A stretch of DNA of 64,000 nt from Rugalucina vietnamica. Taxonomy: Eukaryota; Mollusca; Bivalvia; Lucinida; Lucinidae. The notes beneath the pieces were generated by a model. That model was not told the DNA's origin. It saw nothing but the letters and a program-made list of their open reading frames with translations, and searched no databases. The stretch is from the NCBI GenBank assembly GCA_964017185.1, contig OZ024884.1:15700548-15764547 (forward strand), given 5' to 3'. A program made the position numbers and the translations under genes. Each line of letters opens with the position of its first letter. Position 1 is the first letter of the stretch. Below, piece after piece: positions 28,201-41,678 of the stretch.

Positions 28201-28910
28201 GTTTACTTGAATTTTCATACTTGATTAAATGGTCTTATTCATACGTGTACCTTTATCTATAAGTTGGATTCTAAATGAGAGGTTAGAATAGAATCCTCAG
28301 GAAACATGTACACATTGTATTGTCGGTACGCACTGAACATTTATTTTGATGCGTACAGTACGCATTGTGAAAAATAATTATCTACATCACTGAATTATTT
28401 TTCAAAGATAATTTAACTTTGATGGATGCCTGGATTAAAATGATTTTACATCCTTTTCAACAGTAATTCAGTCCTATTTGGATGGAATTGATTTTACATC
28501 CTTTTCAAAAGTATTTCAGTCATATCAGAACAAAGGGATGATGAAAGGTTCAGTGCAATCAAATGCCATTCAGGCCCGGGAAAGAATTTCCCATCCAGCG
28601 AGATTTGAACCTGGAGAACCGTACGAGTCGAAAAAGCACTAGACTACCAGAGGAACATCCTAGACAAATATCCGACCAGTGGTTCAATGTAATGTACCTT
28701 TAGGTGCCAGTGGCAAATATGAAAAGACATTCACAAGGGTTCATCCTGGCCCAAAATTTTAGGGAGAAGTGACTTCTCCCTCTGAGAATTTTAGAGAGAA
28801 GTTTGCTTATCTTAGGGAGAAGTGAGGGTAGTAACACGGATGACGAATGGACGGACAAACAGAAATATGTCTATACTTTATAACTGTGTTACTACTGAAT
28901 TACATTGATA

Positions 28911-28960
<50 letters not shown>

Positions 28961-31101
28961 TGTTAATAGGCTTCAGGTTTTCTTTCTTCTTCTTTTTTTT
29001 TTCTATTTTTTTTAATTTCGGTAACATACGCCTTTTATAACATGGGTTTTTGTGTATTTGTACATGGTATTTTTTTTTTTTTTTTTTTTTTTTTTGTTTA
29101 AAGCTGATTATATTTATGTCTGGTGCGGTTGCTAGTCTTAGCTGGGGTGTCGTGACCACGAGAACATGTACCGTCGATCTTAAAAAGCAAGTCGGCAAAT
29201 CGAACAGTGCCACTTGCCAGCCTCGTCTTGTGTATACCTGGGAAACTTCTTCCGTAAATTTCTTACACGGCATACACCCTCAACTTAGTGTTACATGTAC
29301 GTGCTAGGCGGCTCTGACTCCGATGCATTTTCCGCCATTACGCTTTAATACCTCCCGGTTTGATCGACCAGCTTTCCATTTTGGAAGTTGATTTGGTAAA
29401 AAGTTTGGTACGAATTCAGGCCCAAATTGAGTAATTATTGTTTGGTAAAAAGACAATTAAAATAATGATCGGCCATGAGCAAAACAAACATGCATTTGTA
29501 AAGTCTTTCGCGACTCACCGGAATTATTAAGAAATGATTAGTTAATCCGTTAGTTAATCATCCATGTTTTTCGCATATAAAATGCGTCTTTCAACTTTCA
29601 AAGAAGACGCCGACAAACTTCAATCAGTACATCACTATTACACAACCTAATTATAGAAAATATTTTCTGACGTAGTTCGTATAAAAACGCTATCGATCAT
29701 TGGACGAAAACACAAAATCTGATGCAGAATAGGCGCGCGTGTCAAAGTTGTAAAAAACATCACTGTACCGTAATCATGATAATTGGACATGATTAGGCCA
29801 AACTCGTGTTGATTGATGTTTTGTTCACGGATTATTGATGCGTGATAATTTGACAATCACAATACAGGTGTCATTATTGATAACGGATTAACGGCAACTC
29901 GCTACTGAATTACCGAAGTACTCCCCCAAAAAACCACACACAAAAAAGGACTTCGCCCAGCGGCTCATCGTGAGCGAAACCCAGCGACTGAAACTTCGCC
30001 CGCCGGTCCACCGGGAGCGAAGTGCCGACGGAAAAAGCGACTTAGTCGCCCCAGTCGCCCCCTAGGTTGTTCCCTGAATTTATTTTTATTTTATTATTAT
30101 TAGGACTCGCTATTATTAACATCACTCAATTGTATGATTTTAATTTGATAACTTGTCAGTGAAAATTACACTTGCCCTAATAATTGTAAACCAAGCTTAA
30201 ATTCATTGATTAGGTGTAAACAGGGAGGGGGCAAATGTCCTAGGTATGCACATTGATGAGGGGGCAAATGTCCAACTCTGACAATCAGTTAGGGGGCAAA
30301 TGTCCTTACATGCCATATTTGGGCAGGGGGCAAATGTCCGGGGGGACATGTCCTACACTCCTTCTAGTGATAACAGATACACACTTAATACACAGGTACA
30401 AACAATACGTCACAAACCACGTTGTCTATAAAATACAGGTAAGTCATGTGACTATCACATGGCCATTTCTCACTTCCGGGTGGCAAAAAAGCGACCTCAG
30501 GCCATTGAATGTACAATGAACTGTAATGTTTTGATGTATAAAAGAGTAAAATACTGTCGAAATATTACTTATTCATCACAAATTAATTTCCAAAATTTGT
30601 TCATTAATTGATGCTTGTTTCTAATTAAGTATTTAGCGTTTTGGCCCGTATAAGTATTTAGCGTTTTAGCCCGTGCGGAATTAGAAAATATGAATTTAAA
30701 AGGTTTGCATCTTAGTCAAAAGATGAAATATTCCCATGATATAAATAATAAATCAACGTTCAATGATTTCCGTACCGCCGCGGTGGTGTAGTAGAAGCCT
30801 TTTTCTGTTAGCAATCAAGAGGTTGCGGGTTCGAAACCCGGCTGGTACATATGCCTGTCATGTTGTTGACAAATGTTCACCCTGACGTATCAAAGGCAAA
30901 CCGCATATAGGGTGTAAAATTTAAAAAAAAAATAATAATTTCCGTGTTTGAATCAATTTTTCAGTTTTATAAAAAAAACTCGGATCCGAGTAAAAATGAT
31001 AACAAAAAGAAACGGGAATATCTTTAAGACGTCATTTGGTCTCTTTTTCTCTCTCTCTCTGAAGAGCACGTGATTTAAATTTGTTTTGCATGCGGTGAAA
31101 C

Positions 31102-31132
<31 letters not shown>

Positions 31133-34100
31133 TTTCATTCCGAGAAATAAATCTAATTTATTCACAATTTAAAATTACTTTATGTGTAGTGTATCCATTT
31201 TTATCTACGACACTGGAATCATACTCATAATTATCATATGCTAATCTAAGCGATGTCAACACATGTAATGATAATTAATCGACTGACTGAACACACAAGC
31301 CGGCTGCCCCGGGGGACTTTAAGTTCATTAATCCCTTATCATTCATATTGTCTTGACGCTCAAGCAGGTGTGAAAAAATGAAATTATTTATAAAAGAGCA
31401 AACAAATCAATGAATACAATTGCCAAAAATTATTGGTAATTTTGTATTTAGAGGTCATCATCGTTCACTGATTTCACTTTCATTCTACCAATGTATGTAA
31501 ACACCATTGAACCGGAAATGGTTTTGCCACCCGGAAGTGAAAGTTTCAACCACAATGCAACGCGCACTACGTCATCGAGATCAAGGTCAAATTATGTAAA
31601 CAATAACACTGTATGTGTCTATAGTGAATGAAGTGATATTTCATTCCCCGGTGTAGCTGCTCGGTTGCCTCTGTTTTAACCTAGATCCATGGCGTATTCG
31701 TAAAAACGGAGTGCTGGCTTTTTGGCTACCAAGACAAAAAGTGATAAGTTTTCTAAATCCCGTTATTCTGTCACTATTTGACAGAAAGTCCTCAAAAGTT
31801 AAGCATGTGATTTATTCCGCAAAGGACTAAATATGTATTTCCTTCTTGTTTAAGTGGTTCTGGGAGAGAGATTTCCAAAGTCATTTAAAATCAGGGGCGA
31901 ATAACGGATTCTGGGAGAAAGACCAATAAGGCAATGTTTTTTTTTTTTTTTTTTTTTTGTTTTTTTTTGTTGTTGTTGTTGTTCTTGATTATCTATTAAT
32001 TAACAGGTTTGAGCAGGATTTATGATCAAAACAAGCTGTGATCTTTGAAGTGAACAATCAATTATTGGCTAATTGATAGATTAAGTGACATGATGCCGAC
32101 TTTAATTGGTGTGTACAGAAGGTGAGAAATTTTCTATTCAATCGCAGTCCACAGTCACACTTGAGGTGTTGAGAATTTTGTATCCAAAATTTTATTTCAG
32201 GTTGAAAACAGACACTGTGTTTATTATACCTGTGTTGCATAGTGTTCGTCTCTTTGAATGCTCAGGACTTTGATTTGAAAATACACAAACAACATTTTAA
32301 TCCATTCTTACTAACAGCTGCGTGTATACTAGAGATAACATTTCTGTGGTGCGCCACAGGGCATAGAAATTTTGGTAAACCGTGATACCGCGACTCCGAG
32401 CCGCTTATGTACGGCGTAGGTTAAACAAACACCACCAAAACAACAAATGGCCGACGAAAATCGTAACGATGTTTTTTCCTTTTCATTTACGGAATGTACG
32501 CTGATTAAAGGTGTAATACAACGTTCTTCATAGAACTGACCCAGCGGAAAATAATTATACCACCAACTTCACACCTACCACCCAGGAAACTGAACTATTC
32601 TTGACCCCCAGTACCAAGAAAACTGAAATTAAATTACACCCCCCACCACGAAGAAAAAAATTCGTTTCCGGTCCGCCCCACCCCCGTGGATTTTCCTGGA
32701 ACAGCCCTCAGCTAAAAACACCAAATGGTTGAACTGAAAAGAAAGAATACAGGGACCAAGAATGGATAAAATAAAATTTAAAACCCAAACAAAGACAACA
32801 TGTGGGAAAGAAAGGACAACATAAAACATCATAAAAATTTGAGTAGTACAAAGTCATATATTTAAGGAGGCTTACAGATTTGCTGTATGGAAGAGTCAGT
32901 AAGAAAAGAACTTACAATCGACGACACCGATGACAACTTGGGCCAGAACTTCTCTTGGATCAGGAGACAGCTAGAAACAGAAAACAGTCTACTTACAATT
33001 TGTTAGGGTTATGAAATGAAAATTTTTGAAATGACAAATCATGATTTTGATGAATTTGCTAATTTTACTAAAAATATATGGCACATGATATATTTTGACA
33101 CTTCACGAAGAGTACCACATCTATGCAGGCATTGCATATAAGCAGTTTATCATTAATTGCTGCACATTTTATCAGAAGTAAATGGCAACTACTATTCTTG
33201 ACCCGATGAAAGAAATGACTTATAAATTGACCAAAATCACAATGACCTAAAGTTGTTGAAAGCAAGGAATTAAATTGTTTCCACTAATGTTGGGCTACAT
33301 GAATACAAAAATTCCATATAAGCCAGATAGTAAAGCTTTAGCCAGCTTTTATGGCTATACAGCCTGGTCAGCTTAACTTGTATAAGCCTGCCGTCCTTTT
33401 TATGGGACATAGGCAAACAATATAGCCCAGATGTGACACCGCAAAATGAAGCGTCAAATCAGGGGCTATTCAGTTTGCTTAGAGAAATTTCATTGAAAAG
33501 CTGAATTAACACATTCACTGCCGCCGACGACTGTAGTCGTTTTTACCGTTCACTGCCACCGACGACTGTAGTCGTTTTACGGGTATACCGGTATGTCCCG
33601 GGTTATAGATGAAAGTTTCAAAGGGAGGTAAATGTATTGTATATCAGATTTTTCAGCGTAAAAGGCCCTTTTCAGTGATATATGATATGCGCATATATCT
33701 AAAATATAATAATTAATAAATTAACTAATGAATCAATAAAAACAACTAGAAATTGGCTGCAAGCAAGGCTTTCAGTATACCCCCCGCAAAATTATCTGAA
33801 GCTGGCCAAATACTTCCTAAGTCAAACATGAAGAAAATTTATCAAAGATATCTTTTCAGCATTATAATTCTTCATGTACATCCTCAGTATGCCAGTCACA
33901 TCTATAAGATATTAAAAGAATATATCAAAAGCTTGAGGTTGATTTCAATGTATGCACTATGATCATTATTGTTTATTATGAGAAATGGTAAAAAATTGGC
34001 TAAGTTAAATAAAAGCTGTAAATTTGTCAAAAACTAAGTTTTCAGCATGAAAATTATTCATGCACATCTAAAATATATCTGGAACAAATCTACAAAGAAT

Positions 34101-37100
34101 TTAAAAGAAACACTTAAAGCCCTAAGAGAAGTTGGTTTCACAATGTATGCACTACCAACCATTATTGTATATAAGCAATGGTCAAGAAATGGCTATGTTG
34201 AAAAATGCTGTAAATTTGTCAATTTTTTTTTCATCATTATAATTCTTCATGCACATCTTCAATATGTGTGGAACATGTCTGCAAAGTATTGAAAAGAAAT
34301 ACTGAAAGCCCTAGGAGGAGTTGATTTCACAAAGTATGCACTACCAACCATTATTGTATATAAGCAATGGTCAAGAAATGGCTATGTTGAAAAATGCTGT
34401 AAATTTGTCAAAAACTAACTTTTCAGCATTATATTTCTTCATGCACATCTTCAATATGTGTGGAACATGGCTGCAAAGTATTGAAAAGAAATACTGAAAG
34501 CCCTAGGAGGAGTTGATTTCACAAACTATGCACTACCAACCATTACTGTATAAGCAATGGTCAAAAAATGGCTATGTTGAAAAATGCTGTAAATTTGTCA
34601 AAAATTATTTTTTCATCATTTTACTTCTTCATGCATATCTTCAATATGTGTGAAACATGTCTGCAAAGTATTGAAAAGAAATACTGAAAGCCCTAGGAGG
34701 AGTTGATTTCACAAACTATGCACTACCAACCATTGTTGAATATGGAAATTATCTAAAATTGGCTAAGTTCAAAATGCTGTAAATTTGTCAAAATTCATTT
34801 TTTGAGCATAATACTTCTTCATGCATATCTTCAATATCTCTGGCACATATCTGCAAAGTATCAAAAGAACATATTGAAAACTGTAGGAGGAGTTGATTTC
34901 ACAAAGTATGCACTATTAGCACTATGGCAAACATTCTATGTATAGATTTAAAAAGTCCCATAACTCTTGCAAAACTGACCCTTTGGCCCCTAAATTCATA
35001 TCACACATGTGTTGTCTAATGGTGCAGGTGTGTTGAAAATTTGAAGAACATCGGGCAAAACTACTTAAGTTATTCAGCAAAGATGTCAAAATGTTGACGG
35101 AATGACGGAATCACGGAATCACGGAGTCACGGAATTACGGAATGACGGACAGGCTGAAAACAGTATACCCCCCTAAAACTTCGTTTTGCGGGGGGTATAA
35201 TAAAATAAATATATGCTTGGCAGTGAGATATTGATTTTTTGAGAGGCGTGGCAGTGAAAGTGTTAAAATTAAAAATCACTCCTGATTATCCTAAACTGAT
35301 GGACACGTCCATTTGTAACTTATGGGTTAAGTGCTAAACAAAAACACAGAAAAACTTTCAGTCCCACAATTCCTCTTACCTTATCCTTAATGAGACTGCC
35401 GAGATCATGCAGAGCCTGTGCGGGATCACTGAGATTCTCTTTTTCCAATACATGTACCATTTGGTCCCGGAAGTGCATGATGGCTCGCAGCATTCTGATG
35501 GTGTCCTTCTGGATGCCTTGGAGTTGTTCCTTCTGTTGTTGTTCCAGCCGGCGCACACCTGCCTCATTTCTGAGTAATAAAATCAAAGAGTTGAACATTT
35601 GTGAGCCATCTTAGGACCAAGCCCTCTACAAGGTCTCAAAGCAAGGTCAATGCAAAACTGGGTATAGACAAAGTCCCCTTCAAGGTTTCAAACCAAGACC
35701 TAATTGCAACAGGCACGCCAGGTGGCTTGGTTGCTCCATAGCTTGGGCAACCACATCATGAAAGCATGTCCGTGAAATATACACCCCTGTAAGCTCCACT
35801 TTAATGTAGAAAAACTGGGGTTTGCAGGGGTATACCTAATTTTCATCCAAACAGATATTGTGGGTACTCATTAGAACCGCCTCAGCAAGGCGGTTCTAAT
35901 GTGTACCCACAATGCATGTTTTGAGCAAAAATATTAAAAATATCAATTTTTTTCTGGTGAAATTTTCAATTGTTTCAGCTGAAAAAAATCTCTGTTTGTT
36001 GCATGGGCAAGTTTCTGTAATGTTTGTCCAAACATGTAGGGGCAGATATATACCCCAGGGTCCAAATTTTATAAGAATCATAAATCTTATAATTCTGTGC
36101 AAGGTTTTCTCTTCAAATGACATATAAAATACATAGGCAACCTATGTTGACCTTGGCATAACAAAGATCAAGGTCATCACAGGGTCATACATGTAATTCA
36201 TTTATTCATTGTAGTAGTCTAGTCCCTGATGGTACATGCCAAGTTTTGTTGAAATCGGTCGACTGGTTCTAGAGAGGAAGAATTTTTAAAATGATTTTTT
36301 TACCATATATGGGCCTTGCAGCCATATTGGTCAATAAAATTTGGCTTTGATTGACCAAGCAGTTTTAGAGGAGAGAACTTTGAAAATATGAATGGATGAC
36401 AGATGGACGCTGGCTTTACAGCTAAGGCGAACTAATAATAAAGTTTGTCATAACATTATTTTGGATAATATTGATAATTGCTGGAAGCTTTATAGTCTTG
36501 TTATAGCTTAGGATGGATGGCTCATACTGAAATTTGCAAAGCAAACAGAAGTAGCATTATAGTCAGCATTTTCAAATGTACCTTGTTTTTTCTTTCTTCA
36601 TATATGCCTTCATTTTCTCCATCTCGGCACCAAATTCATTTTTCATCCCGGCCATCAATGTTTTGTAGTAGGTTGCATCCTTGTCTGGTTGTGGCTAAAA
36701 TACAATGGAGAAAACTCTAAATTATATCTTGGAAGCCACATAGGGACAAAGAATGAGGGAGACTATTGATATTTGATAGAGAAATCTGAAATTCCAAACA
36801 GGGAAAGCCATGATATATAAGGAAATTCTTAATTCCAAATATAGCTTGGTTTGTTGCTTTATGTCCCTGTCAACAGCTATGGTCATGTCAGGATGCTGCC
36901 TCCAGTTTATGAGACTTTGTAGTGTACCCAACACTGAGATGTAAAAAATAAAAATAAAAAAAAAATCGTAAAAAAGGGAGATCCCTTTAAAAAGGGATCA
37001 CATGTAAATACATACCTCAGGTGGGGGTGGGGGAGGGGGAGGGGGTTGGGGTGGGGGTGGTGCCTGGACTGGAGGTGGTGGAGTAGGCTGCCTCTCTGGT

Positions 37101-37629
37101 ATCTCAATAGATTCCAGCTCTGTGACTCTTGACTGCAGATTTTTGTTCTTTTCTAAAATATGTCAAACAAGAAATATCTTTTAAAACCAGAGGACCAATG
37201 GTCCTATAAACGCTCAGATGAGATCTGGGATATGCAACTTAAGTTGACCTTACCGTAAAATGGGTCATGGTCATCCCAGGGTCATGATTTATACAAACCT
37301 TATAAAGCTCCATTGCCTGATGTGTCATGCCAAGTTTCAAAATCATAGGCCTTCTGGTTCTGGAGAAGAATTTTTTAAAGGTTTTTGCTATTTATAGCCA
37401 TGGCAGCCATCTTGGTCAAGTGACCTTGACCTTTTATACAAATTTTCATTCCCCCTTCTTAACGATGCTCAAAATTTTTCTCATACACATGAATCTTCTG
37501 TCCATTTGCATACTCCCAGCAAGTTTCCCCCCATTTAATTACATTTAACTAATTGTTCCCATTCAAATGCGACCTAAGTTGACCTTGCCATAAAATAGGT
37601 CAAGGTCATCCCAGGATCATGATTTATAC

Positions 37630-37690
<61 letters not shown>

Positions 37691-40600
37691 CACATCTCTC
37701 CATATTTATTCTAGATAATTACAACATCAAGTACAGAGTACAAATACAATTTTCATGAATATTACTTCCGCACCACTCACATCCATCTTAGCACCTTACT
37801 GAATATTTTTCGAGCTACCACTGTATAATACACTTTAATGGCTAAATAATGTGATTTGTATAAGTACAACCATTTATTTATATATACATGTTTTGAATTT
37901 ACAAATTTAAAGAAGAGATATTTATATGTATTCAGTTCTATTCAGCATGACACCTCCCATCCATTTTTACCTACTTTTAAAATAAGACTTCAATAGTTAT
38001 TGTAATATGCACTTTTAAGAATTTAATGTGGATGTGTTTTGTTTTGATGTATGTTTTTGTTTTGTCATTGTTTTTTATATTAATTTTTGCATTTTGTTTT
38101 CATCTGCCTTGCAAGAAATTGTTTAGACAAGACCATTTGGCATTGAATTGTTCTTGATTATTGTGAATTTTTGAAATGTACTTTTCATTTTGGTATTTTC
38201 TTTTCACATAACATATGAATGTTTCGATACTGATGAAATTCGATGAAAATTTTCTTTTGTATATAAAATACCTAGCCAATAGGAGTAAGTAATTTAACAA
38301 ATTGTTCTTTGTTTGACCTGGGAATAGAGCATGTTTTATTGTCACTTCAAAAGTTATATTGGCTTCTGTTTGCAACCAGTTTTGAAGAGTTGACCAAAAT
38401 TCTTTTATTTTGCTACAGTTGTAGAAAATATGTGATTTGATTTATACAAACTTTGTAGAGCTCCATTGCCTGATGCTTCATGCCAAGTTTCAAAATCATA
38501 GGCCTTCTGGTTCTGGAGAAGATTGTTAAAGTTTTTTGCTATTTATAACCATGGCGGCCATCTTGGTCATGTGACCTTGACCTTTTATATAAATTTTTAT
38601 TCCCCCTTCCTAATGACGCTCCACATAAAGTTTGGCTTTAATTGGCCAAGCGGTTACAGAGGAATAGAATGTTTGAATATTATGATCATATACTTGTATA
38701 TAGCCCCAGGGCAGGGGCAGGCAACCCCTTGGGGTAAAAATTTTTTCATAAACATAAATTTTCTGTATATTTGCATACTCCCAGCAAAATTCCGCCCCAT
38801 TTAATTACATTTTACTAATTTTTCCCATTCAAATGCATTAAAGACCTAAGTTGACCTTGCCATAAAATAGGTCAAGGTCATCCCAGGGTCATGATTTATA
38901 CAAACTTTGTAGAGCTTCATTGCCTGATGCTTCATGCAAAGTTTCAAAATCATAGGCCTTCTGGTTCTGGAGAAGAAGATTTTTAAAGGTTTTTTTTCTA
39001 TTTATAGCCATGGCGGCCATCTTGGTCATGTGACCTTCAACATTTATATAAACTTTCTTTCCCCCTTCCCAAGGATGCTCCATATGAAGTTTGGCTTTGA
39101 TTGGCCAAGCAGTTTCAGGGGAGAAGATGTTTCATTATTATGGAAATATACATGTATATAGACCCAGGGCAGGGGCAGACAACCCCCGAGGGGCTAAAAT
39201 TTTCCATTATTAATGATTAACATTAATCTTCTGTCCATTTGCCTATTCCCAGTAAGTTTTACCCATTAAATAGCATTTTACCATTTTTTCCCATTCAAAT
39301 GCATTGGCGACCTAAGTTGACCTTGCCGTAAAATAGGTCAAGGTCATCCCAGGGTCATGATTTATATAAACTATGATGGGCCCGCATCCCCGATGCTACA
39401 TACCAAGTTTCATGGAAATCAGCCCACTGGTTCTGGAGAAGAAGATTTTTAATGGTTTTTGCTATTTATAGCCATGTCGGCCATCTTGTTCATGTGACCT
39501 GGACCATTTATATAAACTTTCGTTCCCCCTTCCTAAGGATGCTCCACATGAATTTTGGCTTTGATTGGCCAAGCGATTTCAGAGGAGAAGATCTTTGAAA
39601 TTGTGGACGACAGACGGACGACGGACGGACGACGACGGACGGACGATGACGGACGGACGACGGAGCATGGGTATACTATAAGCTCACCTGTGAGCCTTCG
39701 GTTCAGGTGAGCTAAAAAGATAGATGATGAAGGGGACGACGGTGATTGGCTAACTGAATGTATAAAATATAATAATTATCTGCAGGTCTTTGTTCAGATC
39801 AAGAATATATCAAAACAAATATTTTACAAACAATACATTTCATTTTGATATATTCAGTCACTTCTCATTGTTTCAATGATTTGGGGGGTGGGAGAATATG
39901 TTATTTTGCCAAATCTCAACTCTTGACTCTACTATTCTGACTGAATGTCTCTGTTCAGATTTGTTGGTAAGGTAAAGGGATATGAATCTTATTAAGAAAG
40001 TAAGGATGTAAACCATTACACAGGCTTTCAGCATGCCCACCTTTCACTATCTTACACCATGTTAAATATTGGGTCTATATGATTATCCTCAGCTCCCAGA
40101 CAATTGTAGATATGCTAAGCATAGACCAAATTTTGTTTTTCAAAGCTTACACTTGTACAATACTCACTTTGCTCATTAATTATCTGTTTTTCCATCCCAG
40201 TTATCCTGGCCATTAACTCCTGTATCTTTGCCTAGAGTGAGATAACAGAAATCTTGAGTGAGATAACAGAAATCTTGAGTTAGCAGAAATCTTGAGTGAC
40301 ATAATAGAAATCTTAAGATAATAGAAACCTTGAGTGAGAGGACATAAATCTTGAGTGAGTTATTAACAGAAATATTGAGTTGCATGACAGAAATCTTGAG
40401 AAAAATAACAGAAACCTTGGGTAGGATAATATAAATCTTGAGTGAGATTATAGCAGTCTTGAGTGAGATAACAGAAATCTTGACTGAGATAGTAGAAATC
40501 TTGAGTGAGATAGCATAAGTCTTAAGATAATAGAAATCTTGAGTGAGATGACAGAAATCTTGAGTGAGATAACATAAGTTTTGAGTGAGATACCATAAAT

Positions 40601-41621
40601 TTACAAATGTGTTACAAAACATTAATTTACATTAGATTGTTCTAATGCAGCCTCACATTCCACCAACTTCATTTCTGTCACCGAGTCAACCACTTTTACT
40701 ATGACTTGTTCTGAAATGATATTGAAATAAAAACACGCCCATGTAATAACAGGTGTTTCTTCATTCACAAAAATTGAAAATTTCCGGTAGAAAAATTTTG
40801 ATATTTTTTCATAATTTTGCTCAAAACATTGATTTTGGGTACACGTTAGCATACGTGATGAGTTAATAAGGAGCTTCAGGGGGGTTTTCTTTCATTTCAG
40901 GGAGGTTTTTGAAAAATGTATAGAATATATAGGAAACTTCCTGATCCATTTCAGGGAGATTTTGAATTTTGTTTGAAAAATAGGTATATTTTAGAAGAAT
41001 TTCGATCAATTTTATGGCTCATTTCCTGGAGCCTCCCTGATGATGAGGGAGGTATCACATGTGGTTAGAACCACCTTGGTGAGGCCATTCTAAAGAGTAC
41101 TCACAATCAATGTTTTGGATCAAAAATAAGGAACATAGGTTTACCCCTTTAAACCCGTTTTACTATATAAAATTGGTGTTCAAGGGGGTATACTTTTCAT
41201 GAGAACATGTTTTCCTGATAAACATTTTTTATTTTCAGAATGATTTGCTTAGAAATCAAAATCTCAACAAGTAAGTGTAATTTATGAGCCTCCTAGTAAG
41301 ATAATCAGTCTTTCGTAAAAATAAGATGTATCACAATTTAAGAATTTTACTACCAATCTATATTTTGAGCGAAATACGTATAACTAAGACTTCAAATGAA
41401 AATTTATAAGTTTACTGCTGAAAAAAAAAAATCTGTATTGCATGGGCAGGATTTTGTAATGAATATTTCAAACCTGGTTCTGGAGGAGGGGGTGGGGTAG
41501 GGGGAGGGGTGGGGGTGCGTGTGAGTATCCTATTTATCTCCTCCTCTAGATGTTTGACTTTTTGGTTAAGCTCCACAATCTTGAACATAAACTCTTTGTT
41601 TTTGTCTTTCATTTTGTCCTA

Positions 41622-41678
<57 letters not shown>

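Noticed and set aside
28911-29273. Minus-strand frame ending in Val-Cys repeats
   Set aside because: It is the CA microsatellite plus A/T runs; no family likeness and no splice sites.
40176-40622. 148-codon minus-strand frame rich in ISLK/ISVK
   Set aside because: It is the minisatellite read through; only its last 64 bases are exon 13.
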